This document shows, piece by piece, positions 29,800 through 38,691 of a stretch of 64,000 nt of DNA. Made by a program: the position numbers and the translations under genes. This stretch comes from Marinobacter zhejiangensis (GTDB lineage Bacteria; Pseudomonadota; Gammaproteobacteria; Pseudomonadales; Oleiphilaceae): NCBI RefSeq assembly GCF_900114775.1, contig NZ_FOUE01000004.1:372001-436000 (forward strand), in the 5' to 3' direction. Positions within the stretch are counted from its first letter, which is position 1, and each line of letters begins with the position of its first letter. The notes beneath the pieces are model-generated. The model was not told the origin of the DNA, did no database searches, and saw nothing but the letters and a program-made list of their open reading frames with translations.

Positions 29800-30536
29800 T
29801 GCCCGGCGCTTTGAAGGGCATCACGGATCGCTTTCACCGCCGCCAAGGCGTGTTCGTTGTCACCGTGCACGCACAGAGACTCCGCCGGGAGGTCGAGCCA
29901 CTGACCAGACACACTTCGCACACCACCATTCGTCGCAAAGGAGAGGGCCTGCGCCACGATGGTGGCGGGATCATGATGCACCGCACCGCTCTGGGTGCGA
30001 GGCACCAGCTGGCCGCTGTCATCGTAGGCACGGTCCGCAAAGGCTTCAAAAATGAGGGGGACACCGATTTGGCACGCTAGCGCGCGGTGAGCCGAATGAT
30101 CCAGTGTGATCGGGATCATCAATGCCAGGTCAGAGCGATAATTCGCAACAGACGCCATCACAGTGCGAAGCAGGGATGGGTCTTTCATCATGTCATTGTT
30201 CAAAGCCCCATGGGGCTTAACATAAGCAAGCCGAGCGCCTTCAGCTCTGCAGATACCCTCAAGAGCACCAATCTGGTAGAGCATGAGTGCCGTAATTTCT
30301 TCGGGAGTATGCGCAATGGAGCGACGACCAAAGCCAACCAGATCATGATAGGACGGGTGAGCACCGATCTCGACACCATGCTCAAGCGCCATCGCAACGG
30401 TTTTGTGCATGATCAAAGGGTCGGAGGCATGAAAACCACAGGCCACATTGGCCATGTCGATCCAGGGCATGACCAACTCGTCCTGCCCCATAGTCCACGC
30501 GCCGTAGCTTTCTCCCAAATCGCAGTTCAGTTTCAT
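29796..30536 (-). CDS. pxpA: 5-oxoprolinase subunit PxpA (LamB/YcsF family)
   Basis: 246 residues; it begins MKLNCDLGESYGAW, the YcsF signature, and holds NVACGFHASDP, GAHPSYHDLVGFGRR and VKPHGALNNDM. It is the likely catalytic subunit of 5-oxoprolinase. First gene of pxpABC, with an 80-base gap to hemH upstream on the same strand. Confidence 0.94.
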   Translation of the reverse strand: MKLNCDLGESYGAWTMGQDELVMPWIDMANVACGFHASDPLIMHKTVAMALEHGVEIGAHPSYHDLVGFGRRSIAHTPEEITALMLYQIGALEGICRAEGARLAYVKPHGALNNDMMKDPSLLRTVMASVANYRSDLALMIPITLDHSAHRALACQIGVPLIFEAFADRAYDDSGQLVPRTQSGAVHHDPATIVAQALSFATNGGVRSVSGQWLDLPAESLCVHGDNEHALAAVKAIRDALQSAGQ

Positions 30537-30616
30537 GGCGTCCGTTTATCGCTTCCTACAACACTCATCCTATAGACCGCCAACCCGGCAGGATGATCCC
30601 ATGCCCCGGCAATAAC

Positions 30617-31708
30617 TTACTGACTGGCACCCCGATCAAGTGCACTTTTCAGAGACTGCGCCAGCATCTCTGTTTCTCCAGCGCTAACAGGCCAGCCGCT
30701 CAAATTGTCTTCGATCAGCTGAACCAGCGCATCGATATGAGCAGGCTCGCTGTTGAGCGCTGGAATGTACGCAAAACTGTCGCCGCCGGCTTCGAGAAAG
30801 TACTCGCGGTTTTCCTCGTCAATCTCTTCGATGGTTTCGAGGCAGTCGGCCGAAAATCCTGGGCAGAATACATCAACACTTTTTACGCCTTTGGCTGGCA
30901 ACGACTTCAGGGTTTCATCCGTATAAGGCTGGAGCCAGGGCTCCCGTCCAAAGCGCGACTGGAAGGTGGTCATGTACTGGTCTGCACCGAGTCCCAGACG
31001 CTCGGCGAGGAGGCGCGATGTCTTGTGACACTCACAATGGTACGGGTCGCCACGGTGAAGATATTTGAGCGGTACGCCGTGGTAGGACAACAACAGCATG
31101 TTCGAGCGCCCATTTGCCGCCCAGAATGCTTCGATCTGCGACGCCATGGCTTCGATGTACGGTGGGTAGTCCGGGTAATGACTGATAAAGCGCAAGTCAG
31201 GGAGCCAGCGCCGCTGCCGGTAATCACGGGACAGGGCATCAAACGTCGACGCCGAGGTGGAAGCCGAGTACTGCGGATAGAGAGGCAGAACTACCAAACG
31301 CCTAACGCCCTGAGCCTGAAGATCGTCCAAAGCACTGGCAATGGACGGATTGCCATAGCGCATGGCGTAGCGGACAACAACGTGATCACCGTATTTCGCA
31401 TGCAGCCGCTCGCTGATGGCCTGGCACTGATTCTTGGTGTGAATCAGCAGCGGCGAGCCATCCTCTTTCCAAACCTTGCGATAGGCTTCCGCAGACCGCC
31501 GGGGCCGAATTCTCAGGATAACGCCATTCAGGATTAGCCACCACAAAAGGCGGGGCACTTCGACCACCCGAGGGTCAGACAGGAACTCTTTGAGATAACG
31601 TCTCAAGGCGCCAGGTGTTGGTTCGTCCGGAGTACCGAGATTGGTGATCAGCACGCCCAGCCGTTCGGGTTGGCCATGGGCGAAGTTTTCAACACCTTTG
31701 TAACGCAT
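30617..31708 (-). CDS. hemH: Ferrochelatase
   Basis: Inserts Fe2+ into protoporphyrin IX, the last step of heme synthesis; 363 residues. Motifs: GVLITNLGTPDEPTPGALRRYLKEFLSDPRV, LPLYPQYSASTSASTFDAL, the active-site His in LLSYHGVPLKYLHRGDPY, and the Glu-containing CPGFSADCLETIEEID. It also carries Cys residues in HCECHKTSRLLAERLGL that in other ferrochelatases can be cluster-related, but I do not claim a cluster. Confidence 0.95.
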   Translation of the reverse strand: MRYKGVENFAHGQPERLGVLITNLGTPDEPTPGALRRYLKEFLSDPRVVEVPRLLWWLILNGVILRIRPRRSAEAYRKVWKEDGSPLLIHTKNQCQAISERLHAKYGDHVVVRYAMRYGNPSIASALDDLQAQGVRRLVVLPLYPQYSASTSASTFDALSRDYRQRRWLPDLRFISHYPDYPPYIEAMASQIEAFWAANGRSNMLLLSYHGVPLKYLHRGDPYHCECHKTSRLLAERLGLGADQYMTTFQSRFGREPWLQPYTDETLKSLPAKGVKSVDVFCPGFSADCLETIEEIDEENREYFLEAGGDSFAYIPALNSEPAHIDALVQLIEDNLSGWPVSAGETEMLAQSLKSALDRGASQ

Positions 31709-31747
31709 GAAATATGAGTTCCTGTCCGAAGGGTAGCAATCAGAAGT

Positions 31748-32176
31748 TTAACGTTTGTCTGCAAAATACTGCAGGCGGGGTTTAAGACCGTTGAGATCAT
31801 AGCCAGCGTTGTACGCCTTGATCAGCAGCGCGTCGGCAGGGACCTTTGACGACTGGCTCATCACCCAGAGCGCGCAGCAACGAGTGCCTGAGCGGCAGAA
31901 CGCCAGGATTGGCTTCTCCGCCTGCTCATAGATTTCAGCAAAGCGCTCAACGTCATGATCAAAAATGTTGCCAGACTGCACCGGCTGGTACACCCAGGCC
32001 AGCCCGGCTTCAACCGCGGCCTTTTCGATATCAGCCATCGCGGGCTGACCCGGCTCCTCAAAATCCGGTCGGTTAGCGATAATTGTGCGAAACCCGAGCC
32101 TTGCAGCCGTTTCAACGTCGCCCACCTGGATCTGTGGTGTGACCGTAATATCGTCGTCAATCTTTCTTAGGTCCAT
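31748..32176 (-). CDS. Stand-alone DUF442 / TIGR01244 sulfurtransferase-phosphatase-like protein
   Basis: 142 residues; a tyrosine-phosphatase/rhodanese-like domain with the active loop FCRSGTRCCALW (about residues 90-105) and RTIIANRPDFEE. In bigR operons of other bacteria this domain is fused to a persulfide dioxygenase (Blh); here it stands alone. It is transcribed after two YeeE/YedE transporter genes and a BigR-like repressor, which suggests sulfide/persulfide handling. The exact reaction is inferred. Confidence 0.82.
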   Translation of the reverse strand: MDLRKIDDDITVTPQIQVGDVETAARLGFRTIIANRPDFEEPGQPAMADIEKAAVEAGLAWVYQPVQSGNIFDHDVERFAEIYEQAEKPILAFCRSGTRCCALWVMSQSSKVPADALLIKAYNAGYDLNGLKPRLQYFADKR

Positions 32177-32231
32177 AAATCACCTGTAAAAAAACGTATG
32201 ATGACACAGCTTGCGCTTGGTGTCAGATGGC

Positions 32232-32672
32232 TCAGCTTGCGGCTTTTCCGGGCGCAAACCAGCCACGCTCAAACAACTCAAAAATTGCCATTCCAGCGAC
32301 CATTGAGGCCGTGAAGACCAGCGCCTTTATTTCGCCCGCTCCCAAGCCCACCAGCGCAGGCCCCGGGCAGAACCCTGCCAATCCCCAACCAACGCCAAAC
32401 GCCAGGCTCCCAAGCACAAGCCGCTTGTCGATCTGAGTGGCGGTCGGCAACCGAAGGGGGCCTCCAAACACGGTTACCGTGCGCTTTTTAGCCACCATGA
32501 ATCCGAACAAGCCAACACCAATGGCACCCGCCATGACCAGCGCCAGCGAGGGGTCCCAAAGACCCGCCAAATCAAGGAAGCCGAGAACTTTGTCAGGGTT
32601 GGCCAGGCCGGAGATCATCAGACCAAAACCAAAAAGCAGGCCAGATACGAATGACACCAAGGAAAATTTCAT
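32232..32672 (-). CDS. YeeE/YedE-family sulfur transporter subunit (PmpA-like)
   Basis: 146 residues, about four transmembrane helices. The conserved Cys in GLAGFCPGPALVGLG and the N-terminal MISGLANPDKVLGFLD are typical. Split YedE halves of this kind carry thiosulfate or persulfide-type sulfur; the substrate here is not proven. Paired with the next gene upstream (4-base gap). Confidence 0.85.
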   Translation of the reverse strand: MKFSLVSFVSGLLFGFGLMISGLANPDKVLGFLDLAGLWDPSLALVMAGAIGVGLFGFMVAKKRTVTVFGGPLRLPTATQIDKRLVLGSLAFGVGWGLAGFCPGPALVGLGAGEIKALVFTASMVAGMAIFELFERGWFAPGKAAS

Positions 32673-32676
32673 GTGT

Positions 32677-33114
32677 TTAAGCTCCGATAATGTGGCGAAT
32701 CAGGTAGACGGTTGCAAAACCCGCCGCCATGAAGGTCAGGGTTGCCACGAGCGATCGCGGGGAGAGCCGGGAAATACCGCAGACACCGTGCCCGCTGGTA
32801 CAGCCCGAACCATAGCGAGTGCCGACACCAACAATCAGACCAGCAACAATGAGCATCGGGTAGCTCGCGTCGATTTGGATGGGCGGGAGGTCACCAGCGA
32901 GGAGCCAGAGCGACGGAGCCCCGATCAAACCAGCAAGAAAAGCCACACGCCAGCCAATATCGCCCCGGGTAGGACGCAGGAGCGTACCAAGAATGCCACT
33001 AATGCCAGCTATCCGACCATTGGCCAGCAAAAGCAGGGTAGCCGCGACACCGATCATAAGACCGCCAGCCAGGGCAGTACCCGGAGTAAATGAGTTCCAG
33101 TCAATTTCAATCAT
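32677..33114 (-). CDS. YeeE/YedE-family sulfur transporter subunit (PmpB-like)
   Basis: 145 residues, about four transmembrane helices. The motif [33 protein letters not shown] holds two conserved Cys that in this family relay sulfur through the membrane. It overlaps the BigR-like gene by 4 bases, so regulator and transporter are translationally coupled. Confidence 0.87.
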   Translation of the reverse strand: MIEIDWNSFTPGTALAGGLMIGVAATLLLLANGRIAGISGILGTLLRPTRGDIGWRVAFLAGLIGAPSLWLLAGDLPPIQIDASYPMLIVAGLIVGVGTRYGSGCTSGHGVCGISRLSPRSLVATLTFMAAGFATVYLIRHIIGA

Positions 33115-33443
33115 CGTTCGTTACCTGTCTCTTGGGAGCAAAACATTAAATACAGTTGGGCCAGCATGGCCCGAACGTTATCGGACGCGATCCGGTAGTA
33201 GACGTTCTTTCCCTGCTTCCGGGGCTCGATCAAGCCTTCACGCCGAAGCACGCCAAGTTGCTGTGACAACGACGGCTGACGAATCCCGGTCAGCGCCTCC
33301 AAATCACCCACACAGGCTTCACCTTCCGTAAGATGGCAAAGCAGCATCAGCCGGTCCCTGTTGGCCAGTGATCGCAGGAACTGACTGGCATTCTCGGCCG
33401 ACTGTTGCATTTGCTTGAGATCAATTGCAGCTTCCACTTCCAT
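33111..33443 (-). CDS. bigR: ArsR-family sulfide/persulfide-responsive repressor (BigR/YgaV-like)
   Basis: 110 residues, winged helix. It begins MEVEAAIDLKQMQQSAENASQFLRSLANRDRL, with recognition helix GIRQPSLSQQLGVLRREGLIEPRKQGKNVYY. Two Cys (in LLCHLTEGEACVGDL) match the redox pair that forms a di- or tetrasulfide link in BigR. ATG 33443 is chosen because similarity begins there; the open frame runs on to 33569 through a terminator-like hairpin. It heads an operon with two transporter halves and a DUF442 protein. Confidence 0.85.
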   Translation of the reverse strand: MEVEAAIDLKQMQQSAENASQFLRSLANRDRLMLLCHLTEGEACVGDLEALTGIRQPSLSQQLGVLRREGLIEPRKQGKNVYYRIASDNVRAMLAQLYLMFCSQETGNER

Positions 33444-33778
33444 AGAACACCTCACTTCACAAAAACATAATATATAAAAATGTATACCGTAAAGACAAGA
33501 CCAAAAAAGCCCGGCTTTGGGGGCCGGGCAGAGGCGTGCGAGTAGTATCCATGAAAGACTTCCAGACAACCGGCATCAGCAGGGACACCGGTATAGAGTA
33601 GTATTGACCATATATTGAACAGATCAAGGCGGGATCAGCCCACTTTCATCACATTTCGTCATATCGGGAGAGGGCTTATGCCGGGCTGAAACCACTGAAT
33701 TTGACCGGCCGCTGTAATACAATAGAGCGATTGCCAATTTCTTCCGCATTAAGCGGAGCTTCCAGAGGTTCCAACGAG
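33444..33778. promoter_or_regulatory. bigR-phasin intergenic region with AT-rich operator candidate
   Basis: 335 bases between two divergent genes. Next to bigR lies an AT-rich imperfect inverted repeat, TATATA-AAAA-TGTATA (33471-33486), suited to a BigR-type operator overlapping the promoter. Further right there is a minus-strand terminator (33503-33529) with no known upstream gene. I see no convincing ORF in the remainder. Confidence 0.4.
33503..33529 (-). terminator. Orphan minus-strand rho-independent terminator
   Basis: On the minus strand: GCCCGGC, a loop of about 7 bases, GCCGGGC, then six T. The plus strand has no T run on its exit side, so the signal is oriented to the minus strand. 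No minus-strand gene is annotated upstream before the divergent phasin promoter. Confidence 0.75.
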
Positions 33779-34189
33779 ATGTCTGACCAGAACGAGAACA
33801 AGCCAGAGAGCGATGCCCAGCTTGCAGGTAAAATCAAAGATTCCGCTAGGCAGATCTGGCTTGCCGGCCTGGGGGCGTACAACAAGGCAGAGGAAGACGC
33901 GGGGCGCTTCTTCGAACGCCTGGTTCAGGAAGGCGAGCAACTTGAAAGCAAAACCCGCGACGTGGTCGAAAAACACGTAAAGCAGGTAGAAGATCGCGTT
34001 GACGACGTACGGGAGAAGGCAACCGGCACTTGGGACAAGCTCGAGCACCTGTTTGACCAGCGTGTTTCCAATGCCCTCCGCCGCTTGGGAATACATCGAA
34101 GGGAAGAGATTGAGGCGCTCGAGCACCGAATTGCTGCCCTCGAAGCCGAGCTCAGCAATCTGCGCGACAACAGCGCTGAAGAAGAATAA
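33779..34189 (+). CDS. Phasin / polyhydroxyalkanoate granule-associated protein
   Basis: 136 residues, highly charged and helical, PhaF/PhaI-like. It has the phasin core SARQIWLAGLGAYNKAEEDAGRFFERLVQEGEQLESKTR and ends with a coiled-coil zipper (IEALEHRIAALEAELSNLRD). It coats carbon-storage granules. ATG 33779 follows AACGAG; the frame extends upstream without similarity. The neighbouring TetR-type gene, convergent and 15 bases away, resembles PhaD. Confidence 0.88.
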   Translation: MSDQNENKPESDAQLAGKIKDSARQIWLAGLGAYNKAEEDAGRFFERLVQEGEQLESKTRDVVEKHVKQVEDRVDDVREKATGTWDKLEHLFDQRVSNALRRLGIHRREEIEALEHRIAALEAELSNLRDNSAEEE

Positions 34190-34204
34190 AGCGCCAGACA
34201 GCTG

Positions 34205-34837
34205 TCAGAGGTAATCCTGACTTAGCAGCACCACTTCTTCCCGCTCCTCTGCCGCCAGGTAGGGGAGCAGAAGATGCAACATTTGGTAAACCCCGCGCCC
34301 GGGATCAGTTGCATCCCTGTCATTGAGCTTTGCAAGACTGTCAAAGCTGCTCCAATAGCATGTGGTCAGCGTCAGCTGCTCACACAGGGCATTGAGCTCA
34401 TTGGGTGCAAATCGGGCAATACCCTGAGTATCCAGACTCCCACAGATAACCCTGAAAGCCTGGCGTTTGCGGTTGAGTATTTTCCGGAACCGGGACTGAA
34501 TGCTGTCGTACCGGGAAAGTACATTCACCAGATCCTGATAAAGGAAGCGGTAGCGACTGACTGTTTCGAACAGGATGTGGAGAAAAAACGAGATTTGCTC
34601 AAGGGAAATAGGCACATGCTCCGGTACCGCCAGCAGCTCACCAATTTCCGCCTCATAACGATCAAACAGAACAGTGACGATGTCACCCTTACTCTTGAAG
34701 TGGTAGTACAGGTTGCCCGGGCTGATATCCAGTTCGTCAGAAATCAGCAACGTGGTGACGTTAGGCTCACCAATCCCGTTGAACAGCGCGAGACTGGTGG
34801 TCAGAATCCTTTCTTTTGTCTTGATCTTCTTCGTCAT
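34205..34837 (-). CDS. TetR-family regulator, PhaD-like
   Basis: 210 residues. The N-terminal helix-turn-helix is LLISDELDISPGNLYYHFKSKGDIV (residues about 30-55), followed by a C-terminal ligand-binding domain. The YYHFKSK tail and the convergence with a phasin gene suggest PhaD, the regulator of storage-granule genes in pseudomonads. The ligand is unknown. Confidence 0.82.
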   Translation of the reverse strand: MTKKIKTKERILTTSLALFNGIGEPNVTTLLISDELDISPGNLYYHFKSKGDIVTVLFDRYEAEIGELLAVPEHVPISLEQISFFLHILFETVSRYRFLYQDLVNVLSRYDSIQSRFRKILNRKRQAFRVICGSLDTQGIARFAPNELNALCEQLTLTTCYWSSFDSLAKLNDRDATDPGRGVYQMLHLLLPYLAAEEREEVVLLSQDYL

Positions 34838-34863
34838 GGAGATCCTGAGGGTGATGCAGTCTG

Positions 34864-35676
34864 TCAGTCGTCAAACCGAGCCCAAATCGGACAATGATCT
34901 GATGGGCGCTCCATCGCACGTATATCGTAGGAAACGCCAGACTCCGTAGCCCGTTCAAGCAGGTTATCGCTTGCCATAATCAGATCAATGCGCAGGCCCC
35001 GTTTCGGCTCACGCTCAAACCCTTTGCTGCGGTAATCAAACCAGCTGAAGGTATCGCATTCATTGGGGTGCAGGTGGCGGAATACGTCGGTAAACCCTCG
35101 GGACTCAACCTGGGCCAACCACTCCCGCTCTTCTGGCAGAAAGCTGGTTTTTCCCTCACGCAACCAGCGCTTGGCATTTGCCTCACCAATACCGATGTCC
35201 TTCTCGGTGGGCGAAATGTCCATATCGCCCATCACTACGACATCCTTTCCGTCTGACTTCAAGGAGTCGAGGTATTTCATCAGGTCAGCGTAGAACTTTT
35301 GCTTGGCAGGAAACTTGACCGGATGACTGCGATTTTCCCCCTGCGGGAAATAGCCGTTGATCACGCAAAGTTTACGCCCGTCACGATCAAATTCTGCGGC
35401 AATGAAGCGGCGTTGCGCGTCAGCATCGTCCCACGGATAACCCTTCTGGACAGACAGCGGTGCTTCACGCGAGAGCAGGGCAACGCCGTAATGGGTCTTC
35501 TGGCCGTGGAAATGCACATGGTATCCCATCGCCTCGATCTCTGCCGCGGGGAAGTCCGGGTCTGTGACTTTGGTTTCCTGGAGCCCAATGAAGTCTGGTT
35601 GGTAAGCATCGATCACAGCCTGAAGCTGATGCAGGCGAGTGCGGATACTGTTGACATTGAACGAGACGAACATCAT
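34864..35676 (-). CDS. xthA: Exodeoxyribonuclease III
   Basis: AP endonuclease/3'-5' exonuclease for base-excision repair, 270 residues. It begins MMFVSFNVNSIRTRLHQLQAV, with catalytic motifs LQETK (Glu), GDMDISPTEKDIG and the C-terminal SDHCPIWARF (Asp-His). An in-frame TTG at 35682 is possible, but the ATG pair at 35676/35673 matches the family start. Confidence 0.94.
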   Translation of the reverse strand: MMFVSFNVNSIRTRLHQLQAVIDAYQPDFIGLQETKVTDPDFPAAEIEAMGYHVHFHGQKTHYGVALLSREAPLSVQKGYPWDDADAQRRFIAAEFDRDGRKLCVINGYFPQGENRSHPVKFPAKQKFYADLMKYLDSLKSDGKDVVVMGDMDISPTEKDIGIGEANAKRWLREGKTSFLPEEREWLAQVESRGFTDVFRHLHPNECDTFSWFDYRSKGFEREPKRGLRIDLIMASDNLLERATESGVSYDIRAMERPSDHCPIWARFDD

Positions 35677-35858
35677 GGGCAATTACTCTGCTGACGTTGG
35701 GACTAATGGTTTTATGCTTAAGGAAGCAGGGCTTGGAAAACCGGCAAAGTCTACCACAGTTCCCATGGAGCCAAATTGCCTGAACGCCACACTGCCTGAC
35801 GACAACACAGCCTAAATCCCTGGCCCAACAACTTGGCAAATGGCGCCGTCACAACGAA

Positions 35859-37340
35859 TCAGCCCCGAAGGATGGCTGGGCGATGATAAAAATGGGTAAT
35901 CGTGCCATCACTGAATTTGCTGAAAAACTCACTGACCTCCGTGATTTTCTTTAACGACCTCAACCCGGTCACCGGATCACGAACCAGGACCTTGATACCG
36001 TTAAAGTTTTCCTGAATATTTGAAAACCTGGCCCGCATCGAGCAGGTGACAACATCGCCTCGATTGAGCGCCAGAGCCTCAGCAAGGTAGTCACAGTGCG
36101 CCTCTATTTGCCCCTCGCTCAAATTGTCGCGGGTATCCAGGTGGTCCAACTTAACGCGGTCAACAATACATTTTGAGTAGCTATGAGGGTGGGCACGTGC
36201 GTGCTTCCTGAAAGCCTCCCAGAAAAAGCTGTCAGTCAGGTCGGCAAAGTCGGCCATGTTGGTAAGGCAGGCGTCAACCCGGTCAAAGTTATCGGGATCA
36301 TCAAGTACCTCGTTAATGGCTTCCCGCAGGAGCCAGTCAAAGCCAAGAGCCGTCTTGTGGGCATAGACCTTGCGGTACATCTGGTGGCGGCTGTAAACAA
36401 AGTCTTCCAACGCACCGAGGCCTTTGTGGGTAATCGCCAGCCCCAGCCAAGGCGAATCAACATCCCAGCCGAATCGCAGGTTGCTCAGCAAATGGTCCAG
36501 ATTGAAGCCGCCAATCGTGACCGATGAATGAAATCCGTCCCTCAACATATAGTCGGCCCGGTCGGCATCTATCTCCCCGGATACGATCGAGCTGAGCAGA
36601 TCCATCACCATGGCCGGAACGTCTTTCTGGTCCAACACGCCGTTTGCCGCGTCAGGTCCGGCAATGAACGACCAGAAGGTAAGCGCGTGCTGCTTGAATG
36701 CCGGGCTCGGCTCAACGGTGGTAGTTTCCATGATGCCCAGCACATCCTCCATCGCAAGACCCGACTCATCGAGAGCGATGGCAGACAAGACCTCGTGCGC
36801 AACCCTTACCGAATAGTGCTCGTGTTCCAGCTCATCAGGCGGGGCAGCATAGTACCGGGTGTAATTCTGACCGGACCAGAGCGAGTGAAATCGTTCGGGG
36901 TGCGCCATCAACTCATGAATGCGGCGTGCCTTGGTGAATTGATGAGAGAAGCTGGAATGACCGCTGTCGTGCAGCAGACACCCCAGACGAATGACCTTGG
37001 TAAGGTAGTCAATGGCATCAAGCTGGTTGAGCGAAAGATCTGTGTGATCGCTCAGCTGTCGCTCTCTGAGGTAGGCATCGATCATAGCCCGGAACATCCG
37101 CCCGCCAACATGCATAACACCGACGCTGTGAAGGAAGCGGGAATGCGTGGCCCCGGGGAATACCAGGCTCAGGATGTCGTTTTGACAAATATTCCGCAGT
37201 CGCTGGAAAAGAGGATGATCGATGACCTGGATTTCATGACGGTAAAGGGGGATGCCACCATGCACCGGGTCCATAACCAGCTTGTCAAACGCACCCAAGA
37301 GATCGTTAACTGCGCTACGTATCACGAATTTTAATCCCAA
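35859..37340 (-). CDS. HD-domain phosphohydrolase (dGTPase-like)
   Basis: 493 residues. Core motifs: KLVMDPVHGGIPLYRHE, HPLFQRLRNICQNDILSLVFPGATHSRFLHSVGV and the metal site LLHDSGHSSFSHQF (His-Asp). This is the SAMHD1/YdhJ-like HD branch; such proteins hydrolyse dNTPs or other phosphates, but the substrate here is not known. The start is uncertain: TTG 37340 (furthest), GTG 37325, or an internal ATG just before DPVHGG. It is divergent from the hsbR gene. Confidence 0.82.
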   Translation of the reverse strand: MGLKFVIRSAVNDLLGAFDKLVMDPVHGGIPLYRHEIQVIDHPLFQRLRNICQNDILSLVFPGATHSRFLHSVGVMHVGGRMFRAMIDAYLRERQLSDHTDLSLNQLDAIDYLTKVIRLGCLLHDSGHSSFSHQFTKARRIHELMAHPERFHSLWSGQNYTRYYAAPPDELEHEHYSVRVAHEVLSAIALDESGLAMEDVLGIMETTTVEPSPAFKQHALTFWSFIAGPDAANGVLDQKDVPAMVMDLLSSIVSGEIDADRADYMLRDGFHSSVTIGGFNLDHLLSNLRFGWDVDSPWLGLAITHKGLGALEDFVYSRHQMYRKVYAHKTALGFDWLLREAINEVLDDPDNFDRVDACLTNMADFADLTDSFFWEAFRKHARAHPHSYSKCIVDRVKLDHLDTRDNLSEGQIEAHCDYLAEALALNRGDVVTCSMRARFSNIQENFNGIKVLVRDPVTGLRSLKKITEVSEFFSKFSDGTITHFYHRPAILRG

Positions 37341-37447
37341 AACCTGAATTATTGTCTTGTTATATCACAGGGGCGTGCCAGAATAGGCAAAAGAGCACTC
37401 TCGAAAGCCGTTTTGTCCTTTCACATAGGTAGTTTAGGACGATAACC

Positions 37448-38680
37448 ATGAACTCGCGCACCGAGCGCATACTTATTATCGACCCGGACAACGACGCCCG
37501 GCTCGAACTTGATCGTTACCTGGAGTCCAAGGGTTTTTACGTTTGCGGCTATCCGGATATCCAAGCTGCAAAGTCACTCTTTGACGATCAACCGCCAGAC
37601 GCCATTTTTGCCGACCTCCCTCCTGAGGAAATTCAGCAGCTCAGCGAAAAGCTGGACGGCAGCGACTCATTCATTCCGCTAATCGCCTATGCCCGCGCAA
37701 AAGATGCCTGCGAGGTTGTCTCAGCCTTGCGCGCAGGCGCTGAGGACTTCGTTCTCAAGCCCCTGTCAGAAAAGAGCAAGGTTGACGATGTTCTTGGAAA
37801 ACTCTTCGACCGCGTTCGGGTCAACCGGTTGAACCAGCTTTACCGCCAAGAACTGGAAGAAGCCAACAGCGACCTCAGAGCCGGTATTTCAGAGTTGCGC
37901 GCAGACCAACGGGCAGGACGAAAGGTCCAGCTCAAGATGCTGCCGGACCGGGACCGTCAACTTGGCGGACTCACTATCGACCACCTGATTAAACCGTCTC
38001 TCTATTTAAGTGGCGATTTTCTGGATTATTTCCGGCTCTCCAATGATCAGACTCTGGTTTACATTGCAGATGTCTCCGGCCACGGCGCCAGTTCAGCATT
38101 CGTTACCGTTCTTCTTAAAAACCTGACCAACCGACTGAAACGCAACCTCCGACGAGGGTCCAGCGACGACATTCGTTTCCCTGATCGCTTTCTCCAGCGA
38201 ATCAATACCGAATTGCTGGATACAGGCCTCGGAAAACATGTCACAGTGTTCGTGGGGATCATTAATGAGCGCACCCATACACTGAAGTATGCCGTTGGGG
38301 CACATTTCCCTATGCCAATCCTATCCGTTGAGGGGGAGGCGCCCATGTTTCTTGAAGGGAACGGACTGCCCGTTGGGTTGTTTAAAGACCCGGAGTGGGA
38401 GGTCTATGAAATCAGGCTTAATGGGCCATTCCAGCTTTTTCTGTTCTCCGACGGAATACTGGAAGTCATAAAAGCCAAATCCCTGACAAAAAAGGAAGAG
38501 AGATTACTTGAAGTCGTGTCGGGAGGTAGTCACACTATCGCCTCTTTAAGCGATGCCCTGAATCTCGATGAGATCACAGAGCTACCTGACGATATTGCTA
38601 TTGTATCGGTAACCGATACGCTAAATTCGACCGGCCAGCCAGGAACTGACAACCCCGCTGACGGTCCAGAGTCAAAATAG
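37448..38680 (+). CDS. hsbR: Response regulator with PP2C/SpoIIE phosphatase domain (HsbR-like)
   Basis: 410 residues. The N-terminal receiver domain (about residues 1-125) has ILIIDPDNDAR and a candidate phospho-Asp in DAIFADLPPEE. A coiled linker (about 130-160) leads into a SpoIIE-type phosphatase: GDFLDYFRLSNDQTLVYIADVSGHGASSAF and the late Asp in FSDGILE and LPDDIAIV. In Pseudomonas, HsbR takes phosphate from HptB and sets the phosphorylation state of the antagonist HsbA. The next gene, 11 bases downstream, is HsbA-like, so the pair is intact. Confidence 0.82.
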   Translation: MNSRTERILIIDPDNDARLELDRYLESKGFYVCGYPDIQAAKSLFDDQPPDAIFADLPPEEIQQLSEKLDGSDSFIPLIAYARAKDACEVVSALRAGAEDFVLKPLSEKSKVDDVLGKLFDRVRVNRLNQLYRQELEEANSDLRAGISELRADQRAGRKVQLKMLPDRDRQLGGLTIDHLIKPSLYLSGDFLDYFRLSNDQTLVYIADVSGHGASSAFVTVLLKNLTNRLKRNLRRGSSDDIRFPDRFLQRINTELLDTGLGKHVTVFVGIINERTHTLKYAVGAHFPMPILSVEGEAPMFLEGNGLPVGLFKDPEWEVYEIRLNGPFQLFLFSDGILEVIKAKSLTKKEERLLEVVSGGSHTIASLSDALNLDEITELPDDIAIVSVTDTLNSTGQPGTDNPADGPESK

Positions 38681-38691
38681 TGGCAGTGTAG

